From Zygnema cylindricum (taxonomy: Eukaryota > Streptophyta > Zygnematophyceae > Zygnematales > Zygnemataceae), in contig JBBHKE010000814.1 in NCBI GenBank assembly GCA_037447655.1, positions 46,063 to 99,729 of the forward strand: 53,667 nt of DNA. The letters run 5' to 3'. Positions 29,390-40,278 of this stretch are shown here, in pieces. Position 1 is the first letter of the stretch. Every line of letters starts with the position of its first letter. Position numbers and translations under genes: made by a program. The notes under the pieces were generated by a model. It searched no databases. It was not told the DNA's origin and saw only the letters and a program-made list of their open reading frames with translations.

Positions 29390-30546
29390 TTGGATGAACT
29401 TATTAATCTAATTCACTCCAAAAATGATGTTAATGACCAAAAGGGGGAGAGTAGTAAGAGGAATGCCAGTTTTAGGGAAGATTATCACGATAGACCTAAG
29501 AAGATAAGAGATCTGAAATTGTCTATCAGTGAAGCGCCATCCTTTGATGGTAAAAAGATTGATGAGTTAGATGCTTGGATTTTTAATATGGAGTATTATT
29601 TAGAATCTAGAAATTGTGATCAAGATGATTACACTTCTTTTGCTGTTAGCTGTCTGAAAGGTGATGCTCAGATTTGGTATTACACTCAGAGGAGGTTTAA
29701 TTTGATTCATGATAATGTTGATTGGGAAGCGTTTAAGACCGCGATCAAATCGTGTTTCTTGTTTGTCACTTATAGATCCAGAATGGAAGAAAAGTGGTTG
29801 AACTGTAAGCACATTGGATCTTTCAAAGATTATATTGTGGAATTTGACTCATCTAAGATTCATGTCATAGGTTTGACTGATAAAATTGCTAAGTTGCATT
29901 TCTTGAACTATCTAAATCATACATTGAAATCAGAACTGAAACATAAAAAATTTACAAGGTAAGTCATTCGAATTAAAGGATCAGTTGGGGTATAATCGGG
30001 AAACTCGATCACTCAAGGTAATTTGAATGAGGTATCACAGTGAGGTGAGGAGGAATTTGTGGAAGAGGGTCTGAATGCGGGTCTCGTGAATAGGCATAAT
30101 ATCTTCAGGGGAAATCGGAGAGGTCGACAGGATTTTAATGTAGGAAACAACTTTAACAATAGAAGAGGATACATTAAGAGTCCTATACCAAACATTAATA
30201 CTCAGAAACCTAATCTTACCATACCCACATGCACTATCTGTCAGAAAAAAGGTCATAGGACATTTAAGTGTGCACAACTGAAGAAGTTCATAGGACATTT
30301 AAGTGTGCACAACTGAAGAAGATTAACTGTTATAATTGTGGAGAGGAGGGACATTTCAATAGAGAGTGCACAAAACCCAAAAAGAAAGTCACTTGTTTTA
30401 CATGCGGAGGTCTTAATCATTACGCTAAGGACTGTACAGATAAAGGATCTCTTAAAACAATTGATGTCAATGAAGGTCTTCAGGAAGATATTGCATTATA
30501 CGTAGCTGAGCAAGAAGCCCAAGAGGTGGGAAACGGAAAAGACTAG
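29390..30546 (+). pseudogene. Gypsy D gag with three zinc knuckles
   Basis: 29390-29962 encodes a Retrotrans_gag-type capsid domain (SCLKGDAQIWYYTQRR, WEAFKTAIKSCF, FKDYIVEFDSSK). After stops, 30059-30546 encodes three CCHC knuckles: CTICQKKGHRTFKC, CYNCGEEGHFNREC and CFTCGGLNHYAKDC. A 35-bp direct duplication at about 30254-30323 (CATAGGACATTTAAGTGTGC repeated) throws the first knuckle out of frame with the others. Several stops make it non-functional. Confidence 0.85.
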
Positions 30547-30596
30547 CTTAAAGTCCTCAGTTGAGTTGACTAGATCTAGAGGTTAAGAAGTTAACT

Positions 30597-31019
30597 TTGG
30601 AGGCCAAGCTAATGAATGGAAAGGCTAGGATAGCTGAATATATTATGATGCAAACTACACTCCATAGTTTGAACAATCCTTCAGATGAAACTCTTAACAA
30701 CAAACCTATGTTTGGAGAGGTAAGAAACGATGACACCAGACACAGTTTGATCATATTCGAGTCTTTAGTGGAAAGGAAACCATTGAGAGTTATGGTAGAT
30801 TCAGGTGCTATACATAATTTTATTTCACATAAGTCTATAGAGGAAAAAAAAATTCCTACAGTCATAAGGGAAAAACCTTTGCATGTTCAGGTGGCAAATG
30901 GTAGTAAGTCTACATTAGATTTAGAAACTGACGCAATAGAAGTCGATATCCAGGGTCATAAAATGAAAGTTGTGTGTGAAATCATAAATTTGGGTAGTGA
31001 AGAGCTAATAATGGGATAA
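30597..31019 (+). pseudogene. Gypsy D protease
   Basis: 140 open codons encode a retropepsin with the active-site DSG in RVMVDSGAIHNFISH (DSG at 30798-30806) and a C-terminal EELIMG, where ILG is usual. A stop (TAA) follows at the glycine/leucine position before WL. It would act on the Gag-Pol precursor. The flanking frames are broken. Confidence 0.8.
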
Positions 31020-31157
31020 CCTTGGTTAACTGAACACAACCCTCAAATTAATTAGGAAACTAACACCTTGAGAGTGAAGTTTGAGGACAGTCGGAAGGTT
31101 TTGCAAGCAGTACCTTCGAAGAAGTAGCATATAAATCATATAAATAACATAACGAAA

Positions 31158-32200
31158 TTGGGAGTGGAGGGTTTGATTTCTGCTAAACAATTTAGAAAGC
31201 ATTTAAAAGATACAACAAATCATGTTTTCTTGTTATTAGTAACAGAGGCAGCTATTGATGAAGGAGGGGGGAAAAACACTAATATTGATGTTATTTCTAA
31301 ATCAGACACCACTAAAACTCTTGAAAAACAAAAATCTGATTTTGTAACTGACATAAATACTTCTGATGATGTTGTTAAAGATTTGTTTTTTGAATTTAGA
31401 GATGTTTTTACAAGTGATTTACCCTTAGGAAGGCCATCTTCCCGAGATGTGGAACATATTATTAACCTTGAATCTGGATGTAATCCTCATGTCACAAGAG
31501 TTTATAAGCACAGTTTCTTTGAGCAAGAGGAGGAGATTTTGGAGAAAGAACATATTCAGCCCAGCAAATTACTGTACCGAGAACCAGTTCTCTTCGTAAA
31601 AAAAAAGGACTAAACATTGAGAATGTGTGTCGACTATCGTAGTCTGAACAAGATTACCGTGAATGATAAGTATCCGTTACCTTTAATTTTTGATTTGATT
31701 GATCTTCTGGAAGGTGCTTAATTATTTTCTTTGATTGATTTGCGTAGTGTCTTTAATCAGGTGCCATATAGAACCGAAGATGTTGAGAAAACTCCTTTTA
31801 AAACTAGAGTCGGTCATTTTGAATAGATAGTGTTGCCATTTGGTTTGACGAATGCACAGCCTACTTATCAAAGATTAATGAACCAAACCTTTTCAGATTA
31901 TATAGATGAGTTTATTCAGGTGTTTATAAATGATATTCTAATTTACAGCGAATCTAAAGAACAACATGTAATTCATTTAAGGATAATGTTGAAAAGGTTA
32001 AGGGAAAGAAAACTATATGGAAAATTGTAAAAATCCAGTTTTATAAAAAGTGAACAATTTTTTTTGGGACATATAGTAAGTGGGGAGGGTGTTAAAACAA
32101 ATCCATCCAAAATTATTGTAATCCAAAATTGGAAGCAACCCACTAATGTCACAGAAGTTAGATCATTTTTGGGATTGGTCACTTATTATAGGAAATTTAT
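31158..32200 (+). pseudogene. Gypsy D reverse transcriptase
   Basis: Ty3-type RT motifs are visible in order: FRDVFTSDLPLGRPSSRDVEH and REPVLFVKKKD up to 31613, then [43 protein letters not shown], and the active-site box FINDILIY at about 31922-31945. The box normally reads F-V/I-D-D, so the first catalytic Asp is Asn. The thumb (VRSFLGLVTYYRKF) follows to about 32200. There are stops near 31612, 31720, 31825 and 32029. Confidence 0.85.
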
Positions 32201-32213
32201 ATAGAACTTCATT

Positions 32214-32750
32214 ATGATCGCCGCACCTTTGACGCATTTACTTCGGGAGAAGGAGACGTTTGTGTGCGGAGCCGATCAGAAAAGAGCTTTTGAAGAGCTA
32301 AAAGGGAAGTTAACCTTTGCCCCTACACTGGTGTATCTTGATCCTGTTGGAGAATTTGAAGTCCTGATAACTACTGATGCATCTGATAAAGGTCTAGGTG
32401 CAGTTTTTAGTCAAAAAGTCGGGAAACATTTTCATCCTATTGATTTTGAGTCCAGAAAATTGAATGATGCTGAGAAAAACTATCCAGCACAGGAAAAAAA
32501 ATTACTTGCGATAGTTCATGCATTGGTCAAATGGCGTTGTTATTTGCATAATAAATAATTTACAGTTCACTGTGACAATAAGACACTATCATATCCACGG
32601 TGATTAAGTGATGCACAGATTATGACTGGCAGACAGGTTAAGTGGATGCAAAAATTTGCATATTTCAAATTTAATGTCAAACATATTCTTGGAAAGACAA
32701 ACGCAGTCGCATATCCTTTAAGTAGATGTTTTGAAATAAGTGTGATGGTT
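32214..32750 (+). pseudogene. Gypsy D RNase H
   Basis: Encodes FEELKGKLTFAPTLVYLD, then TTDASDKGLGAVFSQ (first catalytic Asp) and YPAQEKKLLAIVHALVKWR (Glu). After stops comes the FTVHCDNKTLSY-like and KTNAVAYPLSR region, where the last Asp of NxxADxLSR has become Tyr. It degrades RNA in the RNA:DNA hybrid. Inactive by sequence. Confidence 0.85.
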
Positions 32751-33670
32751 CGGGATGAATTGTTTTTAGATGTTGTTAGAAATAGTTATGATAAAGATCC
32801 ACATTTTGTTGTGATTTACAATAATATTTCAAGATGGAATTGTGACCCATTGAATGAGAGGCATGTCAAAAACTTAAGAATAGAAGATGGTTTACTGTGT
32901 TTGTGAACAGGGGAAAAATTATGCATTTCTGAAATGGGAGACATAAGAAAACAACTTTTACAGGAAGCCCATGAGCATTTAGGATATCTAGGTCAAGATA
33001 AAACTCTTAGTCGGTTGCAAAGTAGATTGTTTTGGCCCGAGATGGCAAAAGAGGTGTCGAAAGATGTGGAAAATTGTGTCATTTGCCAACAGAGTTAACT
33101 TAGTAACCAAAAACTTAAAGGTCTCTTAAAACCTTTAGATATCCCCGAAAGACCATGGGAATCTGTCAATATGGATTTTATTGTCAATTTGCCATCTACA
33201 TTTAGAAAAAAATGACAGTATCATGGTCGTAGTCGATAGGTTTAGTAAAATGGCAATCTTTATCCCTTGCAAAACTACTCATTCAGTTGTAGATGTTGCA
33301 AGGTTATATTCTGACAACGTGGTCAAACATCATGGAGTTTTCTTGTCTATAGTCAGTGATAGCGATTCTAAATTTTACGTCTGTATTTTGGAAAGAATTG
33401 CAGCAAAATTTAGGCACTGGATTTAAAATGAGTACCTCTTATCATCCTCGGACAAATCGACAGATAGAAAAGATGAACCGTACACTGGAAAAAATGCTTA
33501 GGACTGTTTGCAATGGAGTTCAAAACACTTGGGAATCTAAACTGCCATTAATAGAATTTGCATACAATTCATGTAAACATTCTAGTACACGATTCTCACC
33601 ATTCGAAGTTGCATACAGATACCAACCGAGAGAAGCATTAGACTTAATAACTGTGGTCACTTAAGAGAAT
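32751..33670 (+). pseudogene. Gypsy D integrase
   Basis: The zinc-binding part reads HEHLGYLGQDKTLSRLQ and CVICQQS at about 32970-33098. The core begins MDFIVNLPS, then VVVDRFSKMAIFIPC, VSDSDSKFY (usually SDRDxxF) and STSYHPRTNRQIEKMNRTLEKML; the glutamate is kept in QIEK. Frameshifts separate the pieces at about 33200 and 33425. It is the strand-transfer enzyme of a Ty3 element. Confidence 0.85.
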
Positions 33671-34265
33671 AGGGATTCTGGAACGAAGTTTTGGGAATAC
33701 ATTCAGACAGTTTGGAAAACATTCCGAGATGCATTAGTGGAGGCAGAAAGAAGGCAAGAATTAAATGGTGACCGCAAACGTCGTGATTGGGTGGTAAGCA
33801 TAGGTGACAAGGTTTGGTTTTCAACAACTCATTACAGGTGTAAGATCGAGGGACAATCGGATCCTACGGGGAAATTTGCTCTTAAGTACATCGGACCATT
33901 TACTATAATCTAGATGATATCCTCAATTGCTGCCAAATTGGAATTTCCATCTTCAACAAAAATTCATCCAATGATACATATCAGTCAATTGAAACCAGCA
34001 AATCTTTGACCAACTGAAGGAGAATTGGAATTGGATACCTTAATCATTATAGAACATGAGGTCGACAGATGGGTAATAGATTGGGTTGGTCAACGGTTTA
34101 AGGTCGACAATACTATATTCTGGCAAGTGCATTATCTAGGAAGGCCAGAAGATGAGTTAACTTTAGAAGATAAAAATTCTGAGTTTTTACAAAGGTATTG
34201 AAGGGATAATAATATAGAAGTCCAGTCTTGAGAATGAAATGTGTTTAATTGAGGTTATTTAAATA
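33670..34265 (+). pseudogene. Gypsy D integrase C-terminus with chromodomain-like module
   Basis: After GDKVWFSTTHYR and LKYIGPF (the GPY/F-type module) the end reads RWVIDWVGQ, WQVHYLGRPEDELTLEDKNSEF. This aligns with the WLVKWKGYPxxExTWEP signature of chromovirus chromodomains, although the second aromatic is replaced. Chromodomains steer integration into marked chromatin. Stops occur near 33663, 33912 and 34008. Confidence 0.65.
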
Positions 34266-34275
34266 TAAGGAGGGG
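34266..34275 (+). other. Polypurine tract of gypsy D
   Basis: AAGGAGGGGA directly precedes TGATGTTACAG, the start of the 3' LTR (either TG at 34276 or 34279). It shows that the full LTR starts about 160 bp before the point where the 5' LTR similarity begins. Confidence 0.75.
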
Positions 34276-34278
34276 ATG

Positions 34279-34731
34279 ATGTTACAGTAATAGTGGATCA
34301 AACTTGTTCGTAAATGAGTAATTTAAGTGTTACGAATATAGAGTTTTGAATTTGATAGACGTCCGCCAAAGAATCCCACGATTTGGGGTTGTATTTTAAA
34401 AGATAAAGTGATTGGTATTTTTAAAGATATAGTGATTGGTGTATTTAGGCGACAACACGAAGTCAAAATAACGAATGGGTGTTCATTGGTACGAGTCAAG
34501 GGTCAAACTAGCCGCGGAATTTAAGGCAACCGATTATAACGTACTAAACGAAATCAATATTTCGTTTGGTACGCACGATGGTTCGTTTCGTACAACTTTA
34601 GTAAGAAACATCACTTTCACTTTATGGAATTTCGTAGGAAGTTTCGCGTGCAAAATTTGCCATGCACGTTCGTGCGAAGTCGCATTTTCGTTTGGCGCGC
34701 ACTTTGGCATGTAAATGTTACGTAGTGATAT
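34279..34731 (+). repeat. 3' LTR of gypsy D, first part
   Basis: From TGTTACAGTAATAG to the insertion point of copia C. The last five bases, GATAT, are the left target duplication of C. The LTR continues at 38993. Confidence 0.8.
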
Positions 34732-35911
34732 TGTTGATATTTGAGTATTTTCTAGGTCTGTATTAGGATAGGAAAAGAGCTGAGGCGGTCTGTCTCTAAC
34801 TCCGCTCTCCAAGCCCCCACACTTGTTGTAAACACTGAAGGCTGGATAGGGAGCTAGAGCCATGGCTGCCTAAGCTCTCTAGAGAAGACAGGGAGTAAAT
34901 TAGGTAGACTTACCAAAAGTTAGTTGACAGACCCAGGAATTGATCCTGGTACCTGCCGTCCGTCAATTCGCATTAGCCGTTAGCTCTAGCCGTTACGTCT
35001 AGGACACACATTACGATATATAGGGTTTAATAAATATATAAATTGTTACGTGTAGATTAATTCGTTTAACGACGAATAGATACTTAGTACATAGATACAG
35101 TTTGATTTAGTACGAAGTACGGTATGGGGACAGAATGGATACCGCGCATTTGTTTCGATAGCGAAACAAATACCGCGCGTCGAATTTCAGCGGCTAGGAT
35201 TATAGCCGGTTTTGATCGGACGGCCGCGATAGGCGCCGCGATCACGGAAAAGACACTTTTGGCGTTTTACTGTCTTTGCCACGTCAGATGACACGTGGCG
35301 TGATAACATTGGATTACGGGAATTCCGGAGATTATAGGAACTAATCCTGATTTGACACGTGTCGACATTTTGGCCATGTCGTACAATGGTCGTACAGAAA
35401 GTACAACGACACCTGTACTTTTCTGTACGACACAGTAATTTGATTGGTGCCGTACTTCAGTAGATAGAGTTTTAGAGAGGGAATAGGACTTAGAAAATTT
35501 TGGGTAGGTAGCTGCCTCTCCCAGAGAGCACCCTGTATAAATGGCAAACTTTGGCCAGCCATAACTATCAATTAACTTGACCATTTTCAGTGATTCTTTT
35601 TGTTGCGGACTCAGAGGAGTCCAGGCTACACAGGGGTGTAGTCGGTCAGAGTTTTTGTCTGCCAGGGTGGCGGTATTTCTAAGGGAAAGTCAAAGTGGGT
35701 GAATGTGTCCAAATCTCATATTCTAACTTTGCATTCTGTGGTGGAACTGAGCACACAGAAAGTGTTATTTCACTGGGGTGAATCTATATTGGGGTTTTGA
35801 CTGTCAAGGGGTTAGTCATTTGGGTTTATATCAACTTAAGGTCGGCACGATCTAGATTAGTTTCTTTTGGATCTGCATACTCTGAGAGCCAATGGAGGTC
35901 TCAGAGTTTTA
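34732..35911 (+). repeat. 5' LTR of copia C
   Basis: 1180 bp, from TGTTGATATTTGAG to GAGTTTTA (expected CA mutated to TA). The repeat module is perfect at 35141-35178. This LTR has TATAAAT at 35536-35542 where its relatives have a W-box neighbourhood without TATA, and its own W-box pair is lost (GGCAAACTTTGGCC). Confidence 0.9.
35536..35542 (+). promoter_or_regulatory. Candidate TATA box in the LTR of copia C
   Basis: CTGTATAAATGGC, about 375 bp before the LTR end, which would leave a plausible R-U5 length. The copy in the 3' LTR is at 38612-38618. The same position in A, B and E reads GTACAAAAGG, so promoter structure differs within the superfamily. Confidence 0.4.
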
Positions 35912-35926
35912 GGTTATGGGCCCACC
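35912..35926 (+). other. Primer-binding site of copia C (half-tRNA type)
   Basis: GGTTATGGGCCCACC, identical to the site in element A, plus one further matching base (A) to plant initiator tRNA-Met. Its ATG (35916-35918) opens the frame MGPPSRVPMFDGTDF. The upstream LTR ATG that A could use is here closed by TAG after six codons. Confidence 0.8.
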
Positions 35927-37699
35927 ATCTAGGGTGCCTATGTTCGATGGAACAGACTTCACTTATAAGGAGTTTACAATGGCGGGATTGCTTTTCGAGA
36001 AGCACTTATGGGGAATTGTTTGGGACAAGTGAGATGTCCGCCACTTGGCTTTGGAGAAGCTTACTATGGAGATTCATTTGAGGTTGCCCAGAATATCAAC
36101 CGGAGTTCAGATGCAATGGAAGGTGAAGGAAAAAATCTTTCCGTGGATAGGGAAATAGGGGAGAAGGAAAAAGGAACACCGATGGTGAGGGGAGCGAAGC
36201 TCTCGACTATGGTTCCATTTGTAGGGTTTAAAACTGAAGAAAATGACAGAAAAATATGGGAATACAGAAATACTATAGCAAAGCATCTCATACTTAGAAA
36301 CGTGTCTAAGTCCATAGCTATCACTCTTATAAACTTAATGAAGTCTTCAGAGATATGGGAAGCACTAAGTCAGATTTATAAGAGTAAGACTATTCAGAGG
36401 CAGCAATTAGTAAACCAAGAAATAGATGCCTATGTTTATAAAGGCGGTAGCATGATAGAGTTTTGCAATGATATTGCTGCGCTATATGTTGAGCTAGCTA
36501 GTGCGGGATATGTAGAATCTGAGGAGAGGAAGATTAATACACTACTGATGAAACTCCCAGAAGAGTACGAAAACATCATTTGTCGTATGCAGGCAATGGA
36601 TGGCTCCTCATGGACTTGGAGCTTTACCATGGGGATAATTCTTGTGAGGGAAAGCACTTTGGAGCTTCGTAGGGGAAGTGACAGGGTGAATGCATTTACA
36701 GCTGGTGGTGATTGGCGGAAGCGTGATGAGAGGGACGGCAGTGACGAGCGGAAGCGTGATGAGAGGAACGGTGGTGACGAGCGGAAGCGTGATGAGAGGA
36801 AGAAAGACATAGGTAAACCATATCGGAACTTTGGTGGAAAAAGAGGGAGAGGAAAAGACACGGGAGCTTTGAAAAAAGGGGTTTGCTTCTTTTGTAGGGA
36901 ACCGGGTCATTACATGGAGGAATGCCCTTGTTTGGAAAAACTTAGAAGTTGGAATGTGGATGAGGAGGACGAAGAGGAAGAGGAAAAAGAGGATGAAGAA
37001 AAATTGGAGCTTCTTCACATCGGTAGATCGGGGAAGAGAGAAAAGTACACAAAAATTGCTCGAAGGCAACAGTGTGCTTTCGGAGGTATAAGGGAAGTAA
37101 AGAGAGAGGAGGTACTTGAGGATGACGAGGTGTGTAAAGTGTATGACTTAGAAATGAGAAAGTCAGATCTAGGATCCATAAGTGAAAACGGGAAAGATAA
37201 AACTAATGAGGATAATTTTATAGGTATTTTGGAATTAGAAAACTGGTCGGAAAGGGAGACCTCAATGGATTCCGAGGAAAGGGGAGAAGTGAAACTAGAA
37301 GGGGTTTTTAAAGATAAGGAAGAAGAGGAATATTTAATGAAAGGTTTAGGGGAGGAGAAATACTTATTTGTAATAAATTTAGAAAGAGAGAGTGGAAAGA
37401 AATCCATGGGAGAGAGTGAGGAAAGTTCAATTTTTGTGGGTAATGGGTTTGACATCGCTAAAGGGAGTGATGGTATTTATGAAGGTGTGCCCGTAAAAGG
37501 GTTAGCATCTGGGTGTATGTTGCAGATTGGAGATGGGGCTGGCTGTTTGGATCGCAAGAGGGAAATCGGTTTGTGTGTGGATGAAAGAGTGATGAAGTGG
37601 ATAAAATCTTTGCTCAGATTTATGAAAAGTGGGATGTTAAATAAAATGTGTGATGCAATTATCATTTCAGTTCATTTAATGCACTGTGTTAAATTCTAA
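35916..37699 (+). pseudogene. Copia C Gag fused in frame to scraps of Pol
   Basis: From the primer-site ATG the frame reads MGPPSRVPMFDGTDF and breaks by a small indel near 36020. It then stays open for 563 codons (36008-37699). Numbering that open frame, Gag fills 1-280 with a KRDER-rich 33-bp tandem repeat at about 238-266, and a perfect CCHC knuckle uses C293, C296, H301 and C306. Then come short matches, in order, to element A: VCKVYDLEMR at 375 (A's integrase-RT linker), MKGLGEEKYLFVINLER at 444 (A's RT after YVDD), SGCMLQIGDGAGC at 501 and WIKSLL at 531 (RNase H). All catalytic motifs are missing. A single indel in 1.8 kb suggests the coding capacity was kept until recently. Confidence 0.8.
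36715..36801 (+). repeat. 33-bp tandem repeat in the Gag of copia C
   Basis: Nearly three units built on GCGGAAGCGTGATGAGAGG, encoding KRDER(D/N)G(S/G)DER. This basic/acidic stretch precedes the zinc knuckle and is absent from elements A, B and E. Confidence 0.85.
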
Positions 37700-37808
37700 G
37701 TTTTATGAAAGGAAAAGGAAAAAGGAAAAAGAAAAGGAAAAAAAGGAGGGGGTGTTTGTTTACTTGTTTGTGGAAGTTGAAAAAAAATAGACTAGAAAAT
37801 AAGGGGAG

Positions 37809-38987
37809 TGTTGATATATGAGTATTTTCTAGGTCTGTATTAGGATAGAAAAAGAGCTGAGGCGGTCTGTCTCTAACTCCCCTCTCCAAGCCCCCACACT
37901 TGTTGTAGTCACTGAAGGCTGGATAGGGAGCTAGAGCCATGGCTGCCTAAGCTCTCTAGAGAAGACAGGGAGTAAATTAGGTAGACTTACCAAAAGTTAG
38001 TTGACGGACCCAGGAATTGATCCTGGTACCTGCCGTCCGTCAATTCGCATTAGCCGTTAGCTCTAGCCGTTAAGTCTAGGACACATATTACGATATATAG
38101 GGTTTAATAAATATATAAATTGTTACATGTAGATTAATTCGTTTAACGGCGAATAGATACTTAGTACATAGATACAGTTTGATTTAGTACGAAGTACGGT
38201 ATGGGGACAGAACGGATACCGCGCATTTGTTTCGATAGCGAAACAAATACCGCGCGTCGAATTTCAGCGGCTAGGATTATAGCCGGTTTTGATCGGACGG
38301 CCGCGATAGGCGCCGCGATCACGGAAAAGGCACTTTTGGCGTTTTACCGTCTTTGCCACGTCAGATGACACGTGGCGTGATAACATTGGATTACGGGGAT
38401 TTCGGAGATTACAGGAACTAATCCTGATTTGACAGTGTCGACATTTTGGCCATGTCGTACAATGGTCGTACAGAAAGTACAACGGCACCTGTACTTTTCT
38501 GTACGACACAGTAATTTGATTGGTGCCGTACTTCAGTAGATAGAGTTTTAGAGAGGGAATAGGACTTAGAAAATTTTGGGTAGGTAGCTGCCTCTCCCAG
38601 AGAGCACCCTGTATAAATGGCAAACTTTGGCCAACCATAACTATCAATTTACTTGACCATTTTTAGTGATTATTTTTGCTGCGGACTCAGAGGAGTCCAG
38701 GCTACACAAGGGTGTAGTCAGTCAGAGTTTTTGTCTGCCATGGTGGCGGTATTTCTAAGGGAAAGTCAAAGTGGGTGAATGTGTCCAAATCTCATATTCT
38801 AACTTTGCATTATTTGGTGGAACTGAGCACACAGAAAGTGTTATTTCACAGGGGTGAATCTATATTGGGGTTTTGACTGTCAAGGGGTCAGTCATTTGGG
38901 TTTATATAAACTTGGAGTCGGCACTATCTAGATTAGTTTCTTTTGGATCTGCATACTCTGAGAGCCAATGGAGGTCTCAGAGTTTCT
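37809..38987 (+). repeat. 3' LTR of copia C
   Basis: 1179 bp, preceded by AATAAGGGGAG. It has the module at 38218-38255 and a TATA-like site at 38612-38618. It ends GAGTTTCT (expected CA) before GAAAT, where gypsy D's LTR resumes. Confidence 0.9.
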
Positions 38988-39545
38988 GAAATGTAGCGTT
39001 TGATTGGTTAGAAATGCTACGTAGTAAGTAAGAGATTTCACATATTTTTGCAATGGTCAGTCTGAGTCTTTGGTGATCAATGATTGGCCGAGTTAAAACC
39101 TGTTCGACGGAGCGTTGACTCTGGCCTGGCGAGTCCAGGGCGATGATGGATAAATAGTGAAGTCTAAGAGGAGATTAGACATCTTTTCCTTTGGGAGAAA
39201 GATTGTAGAAATTCTGGCTGATCTTGGTCCTGAGCGATTAAAACCAAAGTTGGAGCAATGGCATTTTTGCATTGAAATCTGTTACATACTAAGTAGTGTT
39301 TTAGTGTTTAAGAGATAGAATTATTTAAGAGTGGAGAGCAGTGGAATTACTTTAACAAGAAGAGTTGAGCCACGAGGGCAAAAGACCAAGCTAATGTTAT
39401 GTGGACAGAAGCTTCTTCAAATTTAGAGTTTATTTCTTTATGTGAGTGCTTTCCAATGTGAATGTGTAATTTTCCAATGTGTGGAATGTGTGGTTGAATT
39501 GGATATAGTAATGGGATTTTCTGAAAGGTAGGAGATCCTATTACA
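38988..39545 (+). repeat. 3' LTR of gypsy D, second part
   Basis: Resumes with GAAAT (the right target duplication of C) followed by GTAGCGTTTGATTGG, and ends CCTATTACA. It matches 28375-28930 of the 5' LTR with scattered substitutions. Directly after it starts the transposon fragment at 39546. Confidence 0.85.
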
Positions 39546-40227
39546 GTCGCTAACCGGGTGAATTTAAATTGTTGCCAAAATTACGCCCAGGCAACGTCGT
39601 CGGTATTCGACGATAGTGCAAGATACTCAGATAAAACCAATCGCAATCATAAAGGGAGAAGTAAACAACATGCCACAGTACAAACAAAAAAATAACAAGA
39701 CACACAATGTAAGCGCCCGGAAAAAAAATTATAAGGTAAGGAGAAAAGGTAGAATTACTTACTTGTATTATAATCCCCCGTAAAGTGTTCGAGAAATTTT
39801 GTCGAAAGTCCTCTAGACAAGGCATTCTTTTTCGTTTGCATTACAATCTGCTATCATTCAGTTGATTACACAAACGCGTGCTGCCTTTGTTCACACATGT
39901 TGGAGTTTGCGTCTCACCACCGAGGCGATAGCGTGGTCTACACGCGGTGTCGAGCGTGCATGAGAAACATAAGAGATGGGCACCCAGCCAGGAGTCGTCG
40001 GCATAAGAGTCTTGCAAATAGCCCCCAAATGCAAGTGCTTCCCACTAAAAATGATCATGCCCACTGTTGCCCACATCCCTCCTATAGATATGTATGCCAA
40101 ATAGGAGAGACACTTGGACCGGGAATGGGAATGAGAGCATAGGAAGGCGATAGTAATACCCTCCCCCTTCCTTCCCCCACCTAGCAAAGAAAAGGGATTG
40201 TGGTCTCGGTAGACGGGATGGTATACT
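39546..40227 (-). mobile_element. DNA-transposon remnant, copy 2, with exon-like open frame
   Basis: 39546 to about 39950 matches 17051-17440 (GTCGC(C/T)AACCGGGTGAA, GGTATTCGACGA, ACACAATGTAAGCGCCCGG and the LQHV…GDYNT coding part). The minus-strand frame runs from 40187 with one stop after KLQHV and ends at AATACAA|GTAAGTA, a good splice donor. The upstream part (40187-39960) encodes GGMWATVGMIIFSGKHLHLGAICKTL and differs from copy 1. Function unknown. It is squeezed between gypsy D's LTR and the end of gypsy F. Confidence 0.5.
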
Positions 40228-40278
40228 AGTTTCCCCCCCTTTTAGTCAACCGTGACTAAGACATGAAAAAAAAAATGA

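Larger units (their letters stand above)
34732..38987 (+). mobile_element. Copia element C: gag-bearing, internally deleted copia derivative
   Basis: A 4256-bp element with LTRs at 34732-35911 and 37809-38987 (about 97% identical by eye). It has a half-tRNA primer site (35912-35926), a polypurine tract (37801-37808) and a near-matching target duplication (GATAT at 34727-34731, GAAAT at 38988-38992). The interior is only 1.9 kb: gag plus short in-order scraps of pol. Protease, integrase and the RT active site are gone, so movement would need enzymes from a relative such as A. Confidence 0.9.
28090..39545 (+). mobile_element. Gypsy element D: Ty3/gypsy retrotransposon, split by copia C
   Basis: A plus-strand Ty3/gypsy element with an LTR at 28090-28930 and its partner at 34279-34731 plus 38993-39545. 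The 3' LTR is interrupted by copia C. The internal region has gag, protease, RT, RNase H, integrase and a chromodomain-like end in the usual Ty3 order, all with stops. The left LTR lacks the first 160 bp of the right one and abuts copia G. Flanks show no target duplication (CTTGG left, GTCGC right), so the left boundary has been deleted or recombined. Confidence 0.85.
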
